A stretch of DNA of 64,000 bases, taken from Limnomonas spitsbergensis. Taxonomy: Eukaryota > Chlorophyta > Chlorophyceae > Chlamydomonadales. Below, one piece after another: positions 24,591 to 35,607 of this stretch. The position numbers were made by a program, and so were the translations under genes. The notes beneath the pieces are model-generated. The model saw nothing but the letters and a program-made list of their open reading frames with translations, was not told the DNA's origin and made no database searches. How positions within the stretch are numbered: position 1 is the stretch's first letter; each line of letters starts with the position of its first letter. Where the stretch lies: positions 124,001 to 188,000 of the forward strand of contig JAYJMM010000064.1 of NCBI GenBank assembly GCA_037349105.1, in the 5' to 3' direction.

Positions 24591-26959
24591 CCTTGATTCT
24601 GCCTTCCTGGCTGCGTCCCTCCTGTGTAATTCCTGGCGTAGGAATCAGATTGCGTTTCCCCTCTGGTTTCCTGCCTTCTTGGTCCACTGCTGCACACACT
24701 ACCTGCATGCTCGTCCTGTTGTGTTCCTCTTGCTGCGCCCTCTTGCCTTTTCCTCAGGAACTCCTCGATGTAATCCACCTGGGTTTCCTGGCATGTGTTC
24801 TCTTTGTCCTCGATTATGCGCAGGAGTGCATAAGACTCTTGCCTGTTTGCTCTGCGCGTTGCTACGCCTTGCTCAGCCATCCTGGCCAGCGATCGGCTAG
24901 TCAACTCCGCCCTTTCGCTGGCGGCTGGGCTACTGGCCCTGGGCTCTTCCCTGTCCCTTGGCCGACCCCTGAGGCTTGGCTCGCTGCTGACCTCAAAAAC
25001 CTCAGATCTGAGTGTTGGGGTTGGCGCGGTTCTTGCTTGCTGTTGCCACCTTTGGACTTCCCTGAGCTCCTCAGGCCGCTGCACCGCTGTTTCAAATCCT
25101 TCCCATGCCTGGTCCTCCTCCTCTTCTGGCTCGGATCCAGGTTCCACCTGATTTCCTGTTACCTCGTTGCACCACTCGTATGCGAAGGCCTTAACAGCCA
25201 GGGCTGCTTCGCGACCCGCCCTTCCCTTGGACACCTGTCCAAGGGCGGCTAACAGCGTTGCCCTGTCATGCCCTGTGTGGGGGATACCCAACATGGCCTT
25301 TGTTGCCCATCCCCGCAGATGATGGGATTTGAACTCCTCAATGGCTGTGACTTGATCCTGGAGCTGCGCGAATGTCATAGAGCACACTTCCTTCCACAGG
25401 TTTGTTGCCCACTGCAAAAGTCCTGCCCAACCGAATGGCTGCATCTGCTTCTCTGGCTCCCCTTCGCCGCTCACCACATCCACGGCCCTGGAGCGCTCTG
25501 GCTCTCTAGGTCTGGTATCCTGCGCCTGTGCTGTACCTTGATAAAATCCGCGCAGGGTTTCCTTGTGGCTGCCGCCTGCTTGCATCTGGCTGCTAGATCC
25601 CTCCTTGGGTGTCTGCACAGGTCTGCCCACACTGGGCGTAAACTTGGACAGCGGCGTCCCGTAGACTGTGGATCCCGCCCCTCTTTTAACCGGCACCCTG
25701 CGTGGTCGCATTGGCTGCCTTGGGCGCAGCCCTGTCACTGGCTGCCGCCCCTTCTCTTTTTGTATCGGATCAGGCAGCTCTTCCTCAGATATTAGGTCAG
25801 CCCACGGCTTTCCCACCGGTACAGCTGACTTTTCCTGTGGTTCTTTGCTGCTCTGCGGGGCCTGCCTGGTCACAACATGCTTGATCTCAGCTCCCTCGCG
25901 CTTGATCTCTGCATCACTGGCCTCAGCCGGGTCCTCACCCGGCTCCATCCCCCTCTGGATGTTGGCATCCATGAGGTGCTCACATGCACTGTCGTTGTGC
26001 TCGCACTCGAACCCGCAAAACATACATACTCCTCCGGTGTTACGCCTCATGGCCTGACGCATGGCATTGCGGATGTCCATCGGCTGCTGACGGGCACCTG
26101 TTGCGCGATTCTCCCAGATCCTGGCCAGCTCCACATCTGCAGGCACCGCAGCATGGATTGCTACCAGGCACACATTCCTGCTGCTGCTGTCGTCCACGTG
26201 TGCTGGCACCGGAGACCTGCTGCTCCTAGCTGCTTCCACGTCACTGTCAGCTGCCTTGCCTGCCATTGCCTGGCTGGACTTGCTGCAGCCGTCAGGGCCC
26301 AGACTCAGGCTAGGGCTGGCTTGACCCACTGGCCCACACGGCTCTGCTGAGCGGAAGCCCTCCTGCCTGGGCAATCTGGGCATGCACTCCTGGTGCTGCG
26401 GCGGCTGTGCCTCTTTTTTCGCCTCATGGCTGGCCTGCTCAGCCCCGTGCCCCCCGGGTAGTGCCACGTGCCATGTAACCCTGGCTGTCTGCTGCAGTTG
26501 CTGCTCTTCCTCTTCCTCACCTGTAGGCAGCCGCGCCTGTAGGTTCTGTTTGGCATGTTCCAAGCGATGCTTCACTATCCTCTGCTGTCTGGTCATCCTC
26601 ATCTTCACTGCTATTATTGGCTGCTTGGCCACCCACAGCTGCCTGGCCATTCCTTTAAGCTTCTGCCGGTACCAATTAACCTTTTCCCTCAGCATGGGTA
26701 TGGAGATTCCTTGCTCCTCTGACCCCTCAGGATTCTCTGCCGCCTCCAGCTGTTTGCTGGCCTGCTGGGCCGCCCCTGGTTCTGATATTGGCACCTGGAC
26801 CCCTCATGGAGCTGCTGCCATTGGTGGTGTGACAGGCCCATCCTCTTCTGGCTGGTGCATCTGCACCAGCACCGGCGCCTGCCTGTGCTCGTGGTCCTCA
26901 ACCTCACTTGGGCCAACTGGTTCCTCAGCCACCTTTTGGTTCAGCTTCTGCTCCCACGG

Positions 26960-27945
26960 ATGCAGTTGGTCCGGCTCGCAGCCGCCGGCCACCACCGGTG
27001 TCACATGGGCTGCCTCCCTCGACAAACACAAACGTGACGCCTGCACCTGCAGTTGGCCTGGCTCACAGCCACCGATCCTTACAGGTGTCACATGAATTGC
27101 CTCCCTCTGCAAGCACCGTCGTGCCGCCTGCAACTGCAGTTGGCCTGGCTCACAGCCACCGGCCACCCCAGGTGTCACAGGAACGTCCTCCATCTGAAAA
27201 CACAGCCGTGACGCCTGCACCTGCAGTTGGCACGGCTCGTGGCCATCGGTCACCACAGGTGTCACAGGAACTGCCTCTCTCTGCAAACACAGCCGTGACG
27301 CATGCACCTGCAGTTGGCCTGGCTCACAGCCCGCGGCCGCCACATGTGTCACATGGGCTGCCTCCCTCGGCAAACACAGCCGTGACGCATGCACCTGCAG
27401 TTGACCAGGCTCACAGCCACCGATCTCTACAGGTGTCACAGGAACTGCCTCTCTCTGCAAACCCAGCCGTGACGCCTGCAATTGGTTTGGCTCGCAGCCA
27501 CCGGCCACCACAGTTTTCACAGGAACTGCCTCCTTCTGCAAACACAGCCGTGATGCATGCACATGCAGTTGGTCTGGCTCACAGCCACCGATCCCTACAG
27601 GTGTCACAGGAACTGCCTCCATCTGCAAACACAGCCGTGACGCATGCACCTGCAGTTGGCCTGGCTCACAGCCACCGGCCACCACAGTTTTCACAGGAAC
27701 TGCCTCCTTCTGCAAACACAGCCGTGATGCCTGCACCTGCAGTTGGTCTGGCTCACAGCCACCGATCCCTACAAGTGTCACAGGAACTGCCTCCATCTGC
27801 AAACACAGCCGTGACGCATGCACCTGCAGTTGGCCTGGCTCACAGCCAGCGGCCGCCACAGGTGTCACATGGGCTGCCTCCCTCGGCAAACACAGCCGTG
27901 ATGCATGCACCTGCAATTGGCCCGGCTCGCAGCCACCGGTCACTG
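26960..27945 (-). repeat. Coding 87-bp repeat in the gag-like frame (about 11 units)
   Basis: 87 bp = 29 codons, so the frame is kept; period measured from GGCTCACAGCC at 27060 and 27147. Units vary at several residues (EAVPVTP, EAAHVTP, EAVPVKT) but preserve CEPxQLQ and ASRLCL. Confidence 0.9.
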
Positions 27946-27980
27946 GTTTGGGTGAAAAAGCATTCCCTATCGGAAAACAA

Positions 27981-28215
27981 TTGATCAGGTGCAGCTGCTC
28001 GCTAGCTACCGGGCTATCCTGCCTGGGTGGGCCGGCACTCTCTGCCGTAATACAGTTGATCAGGTGCAGCTGCTCGCTAGCTACCAGGCTATCCTGCCTG
28101 GGTGGGCCGGCACTCTCTGCCGTAATACAGTTGATCAGGTGCAGCTGCTCGCTAGCTACCAGGCTATCCTGCCTGGGTGGGCCGGCACTCTCTGCCGTAA
28201 TACAGTTGATCAGGT
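27981..28215 (-). repeat. Coding 75-bp repeat in the gag-like frame (three units)
   Basis: TTGATCAGGTGCAGCTGCTC recurs at 27981, 28056 and 28131, with a partial unit at 28206: 75 bp = 25 codons. The units are almost identical, implying recent duplication. Confidence 0.93.
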
Positions 28216-28599
28216 GCCTGGGACTTGGCTCACTGTCACTGCTGAGGATATCAAACATGGACCAGCCGTTGGGGGACACCTGATTACCTGGCTGCTCCAT
28301 ACACCTGGTCAATGCCTCCAAGGGTGCGCGCTGCTGGGGCACAGCCAGACTGCCTAACCCCGCCTGCTCTGCGTCACACACACTTTTCCACACTCCAGTG
28401 GCCCACTGCCCTAGCCTGTTCCACCCTATTGGCTGAGCCAGATCCTCCTTCCTTTTTACTGGGGGCCATTCCGCAGTGGCGGCTTTTGCTTCACCCACCG
28501 CCTGCAGATCTGCAGGTTTCCTGATCACCTGACTTCCACCACGGGGCATCGTCCCGTTCTCCTTTTGAACGCACTGCGCAGCACTTGCCACTCTCATCA

Positions 28600-29459
28600 G
28601 CCTCTTCTGCGTCGCGTATTCTGGCCCACTGCCTAGGTCTCTGCGTCCCTTTCTATTGGCTCATGGGATTAAGCTGGGTAGGCCTCGCCTTTCTGCTTTT
28701 CTGCTCACTAATTTTAATCTGGCGGAATCCTCCTTCGCCCTCTTTTCTGCTCGCTAATTTTAATCTGGCGGAATCCTCCTTCGCCCTTTTTTCTGCTTGC
28801 TAATTTCTAATCTGGCGGAATCCTCCTTCGCCCTTTTTTCTGCTTGCTGATTTTTAATCTGGCGGAATTCTCCTTCGCCCTTTTTATTACTTCCCACCTT
28901 TGCTGGCTGGGCTGCTTCTAGATGGCACACGTCCCGCGTGGATGTCTCGCGTCCTACGCGGAGGTATCCTCTTGCGTAGTGTCCGTTCAGCTCTGCGGTC
29001 CTGCGGGGATCCTTTGGTACACCCACAAAATTTCAAACCTGGATGTTCTATCCACAAGTTCACTTCTGTCAATGATGAAAGATTGGATCCACCTGATCTC
29101 AATCTGCAGTCATACAGGTAATTATCTGCTGGATAAATCCCCAGCCAGATCTTCAAGCCTCTCCTGGACTCAACACTAAGCTGCCACGCTCAATGCACAG
29201 GGAAGCAAGCTGGGTTTATAAATCCACAACGAGATCTTCGAGCTTCTCCCCAAGGCTCTTCACAGCTGGAGTTTGCAAGATCTAATTTGGCACGAAAAGC
29301 CCAAGCAGAATGCAGCGACAGAGGTGCTTTTTCAAGCTGTCCAAGGCGAACAATTCAAAAAAAAAATCCAGGTCAGACAAGCTTAGCTTCCCTCAGCGAG
29401 GAACTCGTTGGCAAGCAGCTGATCAGGCTGCAATACCACTTTTGTCCCTTTTGAAGGAC
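28600..29459 (-). other. 5' leader of the split-repeat element
   Basis: Non-coding between segment B' and the gag ATG. It holds four units of about 47 bp (TCTGGCGGAATCCTCCTTCG; starts of GGCGGAA at 28721, 28767, 28814 and 28861). Next to B', 29438-29460 is an exact inverted copy of 29877-29899 inside B'. A TGGTATTGCAG that could act as a tRNA primer site lies 22 nt inside the repeat boundary (minus strand); this is speculative. Confidence 0.6.
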
Positions 29460-30097
29460 ACTGAGAGCGGGGATGCTCGGGGTTGCGAAGGAACGGCGAC
29501 GGAGGTGACTTTGTCCGTGGGTTTTGTCGCCGGGCGGACTCAGCTGGAAGCTGGCACGCCGAGAGCTCCTGGTCGGCTTTGCGCCTCCTGGTCTATTTAG
29601 GTGAATATCTGCTTGGGACTGCTTGCCTGATTAGTCGTCTCCGATGGACGAGTAGTCAGGGATCGGCACCGTAGGTCGCGCGCTCTTCAGGGCGAGCTCC
29701 GTAGATCGCGTCGGCTGGGGATGACCAGTGATATGGATGGGGCTCGCTTGTCACTTGCTTATGCTATCACCACTTTCCGTGATGCTAGACTTGACTGAAG
29801 TGTAAGGTACTGACTTAGTGGCGAGCAAGGGCTAGTATCCGTGAGAGCTAGGCCTATACTCTTTACACCAGAGGCCTGTCCTTCAAAAGGGACAAAAGTA
29901 GTAGCTTAGGCAATTGCCGGGATACAGGGACCCGGCAGGCCCAATTCAGAGTACAGATTATGCTAAATCACCCTGCGTAAGCGGGTTTCTAGGTCTCAGT
30001 TCAAATCCGGAGACTCCGCAGATAAGCTGCGGAAGCTCCGCGGCCGCTAACTGCGGTCTAAACGGTTCTGTCACGTATACGGTAATATACTGTGACA
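29460..30097 (-). repeat. Terminal repeat segment B' (outer)
   Basis: 638 bp, 5' end of the element in coding orientation. Same hairpins as segment B. Ends CTGTGACA, followed by TCCT and the resuming 44-bp array. Confidence 0.9.
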
Positions 30098-30508
30098 TCC
30101 TGCATCATGCATGGCAGGCAGCTCATGAGAGGGGGACGGTGCTGCATTATGCAAGGCAGGCAGCTCATGCCAGGGGGGGACCATGCTGCAGCATGCATGC
30201 ATGCAGCTCATGCCAGGGGGGGGACAGTGCTGCATCATGCATGGCAGGCAGCTCATGCCAGGGGAGGGCGGTCCTGCATCATGCATGGCAGGCAGCTCAT
30301 GAGAGGGGGACGGTGCTGCATTACGTATGACAGGCAGCTCATGAGAGGGGGACGGTGCTGCATCATGCATGGCAGGCAGCTCATGCCAGGGGGGGATGGT
30401 GCTGCATCATGCATGGCAGGCAGCTCATGCCAGGGGAGGGCGGTCCTGCAGTGTCATGCATGGCAGGCAGCTCATGAGAGGGGGACGGTGCTGCATTATG
30501 CATGACAG
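30098..30508. repeat. 44-bp minisatellite, right part of the split array
   Basis: About nine units continuing the array broken by the retroelement. As before copy 1, it ends directly at the duplication boundary (GAAGCTCTCACCTTCTCTG). Confidence 0.92.
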
Positions 30509-31469
30509 GAACGAAGCTCTCACCTTCTCTGTCAACCCATATAGCCTGCTGCCCAGACGCGCGCGCCCCGATGCCACGTGTGCCTCAGCCGCCATGCGTG
30601 CTCATTATCCACGCGCTCATCTGCCTCATAGGGACCGAAGGTGGGAGACCGGTTGACAGAAGCTAGTGAGCAGCTGACGGGGCTATCTAAGCGGTTGGGA
30701 ATGTGTTTCAAACAGCCAAACAGGAGTTGGTCATGGTGGCAGCAGTGTGGACCTTTTACAGGATTATATTTCAAGGAGAGTTGACAGGGGTTATTGAATG
30801 GGCATGTTTTGAGACGGCGGTTTGAGGGGGACGGAGCGGCCGAAGAGTGCGTGTAAACAGCGGTTGGGGGCTTAGTTGAACAGGCAGGGCACTTCCTACA
30901 ATCCGCTATATAGCTCCACACCCTAACTGTTGCTTTCCGACTTCCAAAAAACATATAGGGAAAGCCACGTCCGCAGGGGTATCTGCCTATCCGGAGGTAC
31001 ATGTGACAGCTCTGCATGTGCTCAGGCCGCATCAATGCTGTTACCGTGTTAGTGATGGTGGTGATGGTGACAGGTGATATTCGGCACCGAGGATGGCCGG
31101 TGAGAACTGGTACGAAGGATGCAATCGTCGAGGACACGTTGATATCGGTCTGCGCAGCATGCAGGACAGCATCCCTACGCGACGGATGTACGAGGCAATG
31201 GAATTAACTCAGTGCTCGCTGCTGTGGCGCGTCTCGACGAATTGGGGTGCACAGCGGCCCAAGACTGGGTACGCGCGACCCAAGAAGGACGGGCCTGTCA
31301 CGCTGTGAGGCTTGATGGAGGCAGGCCACAAAGGGGTCAAATCCAAGTATTCACTCATCTTGAATCGAACATGTTTGCAAGGTTGATTTCGGAGCTGCCT
31401 GTAGCGGTGAGCACGAACCCATGGCAGCTGGTGACATTGGCTGTGACACCACTGATGCAATCATGGTCC

Positions 31470-31705
31470 TCTCTTTGCATGGCGCCGCATGGGTGCATGG
31501 TCCTCTCCATGCATGGCGCCACAGGGGTGCATGGTCCTCTCCATGCATGGCGCCACAGGGGTGCATGGTCCTCTCCATGCATGGCGCCGCATGGGTGCAT
31601 GGTCCCCTCCATGCATGGCGCCACAGGGGTGCATGGTCCTCTCCATGCATGGCGCCGCATGGGTGCATGGTCCTCTCCATGCATGGCGCCGCATGGGTGC
31701 ATGCA
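31470..31705. repeat. 34-bp tandem repeat (about seven units)
   Basis: Unit TCCTCTCCATGCATGGCGCC plus ACAGGGGTGCATGG, or GCATGGGTGCATGG; period measured from 31501 to 31535. Copy 1 has one unit at 4078-4112. Confidence 0.92.
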
Positions 31706-31964
31706 CCTACTTGCCATGCCCATCTGAAGGCGCTGGGGACAGAGTGCCAGGGGTTTCTTGTAGTGGTTCCTGGTTAAGCATTGAAACAAAAGTGATAATA
31801 ACCAAACAATTAATTCGGCAGAGGTTAACACATGTAGGGCAACGAAAAACGTGCAAATTAGGGGAGGGGGGGGGATGTCTTCATATTTGAATTCAAGGGA
31901 TCTAGCCAATTGACCTCGATGAGTGGACGTCAGTGGGATTGTCTCCCTCACATGGATGGATGGG

Positions 31965-32910
31965 CAGGCATGGGGAGAGCATGGGGGGGAGGGGGCAGGT
32001 TCAAAGGCAGGGGCATGGCTGAGTCGTATCAAATAGTGATGCCACCTGTCCCCACATGGGGGGGAGAGGGGCAGGTTCAAATGCAGGGGCATGGCTGAGT
32101 CGTGGCAAATAGTGATGATACCTGTCCCCACATGGGGGGGAGAGGGGCAGGTTCAAATGCAGGGGCATGGCTGAGTCGTGGCAAATAGTGATGATACCTG
32201 TCCCCACATGGGGGGGAGAGGGGCAGGTTCAAAGGCAGGGGCATGGCTGAGTCATGTCAAATAGTGATGCTACCTGTCCCACATGGGGGGGAGGGGGGCA
32301 GGTTCAAAGGCAGGGGCATGGCTGAGTCATGTCAAATAGTGCTGCCACCCGTCTCCACATGGGGGGGAGAGGGGCAGGTTCAAAGGCAGGGGTATGGCTG
32401 AGTCATGTCAAATAGTGATGCTACTAATGCTACCTGTCCCCACATGGGGGGGAGGGGGGCAGGTTCAAAGGTAGGGGCATGGCTGAGTCATGTCAAATAG
32501 TGCTGCCACCTGTCTCCACATGGGGGGGAGAGGGGCAGGTTCAAAGGCAGGGGTATGGCCGAGTAGTGTCAAATAGTGCTGCCACCTGTCCCCACATGGG
32601 GGGGGGGGGGGCAGGTTCAAATGCAGGGGCATGGCTGAGTGGTGGCAAATAGTGCTGCCACCTGTCCCCACATGGGGGGGAGAGGGGCAGGTTCACATGC
32701 AGGGGCATGGCTGAGTCGTATCAAATATTGATGCCATCTGTCTGCACATGGGGGGGAGAGGGGCAGGTTCACATGCAGGGGCATGGCTGAGTCGTATCAA
32801 ATATTGATGCCATCTGTCTGCACATGGGGGGGAGAGGGGCAGGTTCAAATGCAGGGGCATGGCTGAGTCGTATCAAATATTGATGCCATCTGTCCCCACA
32901 TGTTTTTACC
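31965..32910. repeat. About 76-bp tandem repeat (about 12 units)
   Basis: Unit starts at CACATGGGGGGGAGAGGGGC and runs to GCCACCTGTC. Period about 76 from 32521 to 32597. G-run length varies from 7 to 13. Confidence 0.92.
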
Positions 32911-33297
32911 CGCTTGACAGTATCTGGTGCTGACTGGGATCGCCTGCCCCGCTTGCTTTGCTCCATAACTGGTATCTGTCAGCTCACTTGGTACTATCCC
33001 ACAACAGAAATCAAACACACACATTTTACTGGGGCAACACCCCTCCCCCTCCCTCTGCTCCGCTCCTTGATACCCCAGGAAGGGGATGTCTGGCATGCCA
33101 TGTCAGCTTTGGGGACCTTGCTAACCTTGCATCAGCTAAGCAGAAGCGGCATCAGCCCAACATCACGGCACATCAGTAACAAGTAGGTTGTTGTCTTGCA
33201 GGCTCAGAGCCACCAATCAAGGAGCTGGCTCCATAACCAAGGGGGAACATCCGTCGTGCATGCTTATAGGTGGTGCGGGTTGTGAAATTCAAGTTCT

Positions 33298-33375
33298 CAC
33301 TGGGATTTGAGGGAATAACTGACTGGGATGCGTGGGGATATTTGACTGGGATTTTAGGGGATATCTGGCGAACCA
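33298..33375. repeat. 23-bp repeat, about three units
   Basis: Contracted counterpart of 5350-5812: ACTGGGATTTGAGGGAATAA and two degenerate units. Confidence 0.8.
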
Positions 33376-33989
33376 CTATTATGTAGTTTGAAGCTTGAGC
33401 GACCACTTGAAGCGAGTGGCCCAAGGTGCCGGCTTGCAACATCAAGTCCTCAGGTGCGTATCCTTCCTTAACAACTGCCGTGCTTGAGTGGGCGTCACGT
33501 AATAAATGAAGCCTTTAAGATATGTAAGTTATTTGTTTCACTAGCCGGAGAACTGATTAGATTTACTTACTTTGGAACTCATGTTTCATTCTCCTGTGGT
33601 TAGTTACCAAACTCTTTACCGGTGCTTTATAAGAGGATGTTCGAAAGTCACAGAGATGGGCAACTGAGACAAGAGTACAGGCATGAGCCACAGAGTAAAA
33701 TGGCGGTCATATGCCATTTGTAAGCGTCACTTGATTATAATTGTTCGCATGGCGTTGGCTGCTGCAGCCAGGCCTTACCTGGCCAACTACCCAGTTACAC
33801 AAACAAGTACCGGAATACAGCTTGCATAATGCATTACGGTAACAATCGATCGCAGACTTCATGAGAGTCACCCGGCGGGGGGAGACAGTGCCAAACAACT
33901 ATTTGTGCGCCTATTTTGCCCTAAATTGGTGAGAATGTGACACTCACATGCTAAGTGGGAGCTGAGCTAAGCGTCCTAGCACACACAAA
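33376..33989. other. Single-copy spacer, no gene recognised
   Basis: Collinear with 5813-6539 of copy 1, with several small indels. No coding signal is shared by both copies. Confidence 0.5.
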
Positions 33990-35220
33990 GTATGAACATG
34001 TCTGGACAACCAAGGTTCGCAAAGTATGAACACGCTGAGGCAGAAGATGATACACACTTGGAAAATTGCCTATGGCCTGACAACCAGATAGGGGCTTCAG
34101 TGATGTCTGGACAACCAAGGTACACACAGTATGAACGTGTTAACGCAGAAGGTGATCCACACTTTCAAAATGGCCTACAGCCCGACAACTAGGGGCTTCA
34201 GCGAGGTCTAGACAACCAAGGTCCACAAAGTATGAACATGTTGACGCAGAAGGCGATCCATACTTTTAAAATGGCCTACAGCCCGACAACTAGGGGCTTC
34301 AGTGAGGTCTGGACAACCAAGGTCCACAAAGTATGAACATGTTGACGCAGAAGGCGATCCATACTTTTAAAATGGCCTACAGCCCGACAACTAGGGGCGT
34401 CAGCGAGGTCTGGACAACCAAGGTCCACAAAGTATGAACATGTTGACGCAGAAGGCGATCCACACTTTTAAAATGGCCTACAGCCCGACAACTAGGGGCT
34501 TCAGTGAGGTCTGGACAACCAAGGTCCACAAAGTATGAACATGTTGACGCAGAAGGCGATCCATACTTTTAAAATGGCCTACAGCCCGAAAACTAGGGGC
34601 TTCAGTGAGGTCTGGACAACCAAGGTCCACAAAGTATGAACATGTTGACGCAGAAGGCGATCCACACTTTCAAAGTGGCCTACAGCCCCACAACTAGGGG
34701 CGTCAGCGAGGTCTGGACAACCAAGGTCCACAAAGTATGAACATGTTGACGCAAAAGGCGATCCACACTTTCAAAGTGGCCTACAGCCCCACAACTAGGG
34801 GCGTCAGCGAGGTCTGGATAACCAAGGTCCACACAGGATGAACATGTTGCCGCAGAAGGCGATCCACACTTTCAAAGTGGCCTACAGCCCCACAACTAGG
34901 GGCGTCAGCGAGGTCTGGACAACCAAGGTCCACACAGGATGAACATGTTGCCGCAGAAGGCGATCCACACTTTCAAAGTGGCCTACAGCCCCACAACTAG
35001 GGGCGTCAGCGGGGTCTGGACAACCAAGGTCCACAAAGTATGAACATGTTGACGCAGAAGGCGATCCACATTTTCAAAATGGCCTACAGCCCAACAACCA
35101 GGGGCGTCAGCGGGGTCTGGATATCCAAGGTCCACAAAGTTAGAACATGTTGCCGCAGAAGGCGATCCACACTTTCAAAATGGCGCACAGCCCGACAACT
35201 AGGGGCTTCAGTGAGGTCGG
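33990..35220. repeat. 101-bp tandem repeat (about 12 units)
   Basis: Unit AAAGTATGAACATGTTGACG ... GACAACTAGGGGC ... GGTCTGGACAACCAAGG; period 101 measured from 34227 to 34328. Sub-families are visible in the order of CAGCCCGACA and CAGCCCCACA units. Confidence 0.93.
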
Positions 35221-35607
35221 GACAATATCTGTGTAGTATTTTTTCAGTACAACGGGGCATCACGTATGATGCATGGGACAAGTGCTGGTAAACCGGTACA
35301 AGCTTAAAATACGCTAGGACAGCGAGCGAAAACCAGTACCCCCCTTAGAACTAGAGTATCCCCAGCACACATCAATTGTGAGACAAGCTGAGCGGTAAAG
35401 AGTCAGACATCAGCTTATGCAAACAAGCAAGAGCTACACATGGGATGTGAGGGGTGGAGGAAACAATGCGGCATATTCTGAGGACATGTCCTCCGCATAC
35501 TCATCCACTACAGAGTCATGCTAACGGTTACGGCGCGGATGTGGCTTTGGCCCAGGCTGCGCTGTTTCCTTAACGCTCACGCCCCCCACGGGGCGTAGCT
35601 TTCTTTC

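Larger units (their letters stand above)
22863..28597 (-). pseudogene. Gag-like polyprotein of the split-repeat element
   Basis: Starts at ATG 28597 and runs on the minus strand in one frame to TGA (26806-26804), continues in the same frame to about 23620, then shifts frame, meets an in-frame TAG near 23184 and ends at 22863: about 1,900 codons. The N part is a repeat domain (29-residue units CEPGQLQVHASRLCL-, 25-residue units LINCITAESAGPP-). The middle has a Cys/His cluster (CMFCGFECEH, about 26000-26030) and EPPRGQ-type repeats. The C part has CQACGYWGSH (near 23840) and a capsid-like stretch (ETVEAFAHKV...HISRDAV...GLP) resembling that of the gag at 53402-54553. An acidic E-rich tail follows. 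It is gag-like by composition, position and capsid similarity; no pol is attached. The three disruptions may be decay, assembly error or recoding. Confidence 0.65.
20708..30097 (-). mobile_element. 9.4-kb retroelement with split direct repeats (non-autonomous)
   Basis: Order on the plus strand: A (20708-20950), B (20951-21588), GC, A' (21591-21833), internal region (21834-29459), B' (29460-30097). A and A' are each 243 bp with one difference; B and B' are each 638 bp with three. Read in coding (minus) orientation this is repeat 1, ORFs, repeat 2, repeat 1, repeat 2, the split-direct-repeat layout of PAT/Kangaroo-type tyrosine-recombinase retrotransposons. However, the ends are TG...CA and the flanks repeat TCCT (20704-20707 and 30098-30101), as for an integrase-type LTR element. 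No RT, RNase H, integrase or tyrosine recombinase is visible; only a gag-like frame. Alternative: two tandem LTRs, the second disrupted exactly at its A/B joint. Confidence 0.75.

Noticed and set aside
29990..30050. tRNA T-arm-like motif (AGTTCAAATCC) inside segment B'
   Set aside because: No acceptor stem, anticodon or D-arm can be arranged around it; the inner copy has CAGTCCAAATCC instead.
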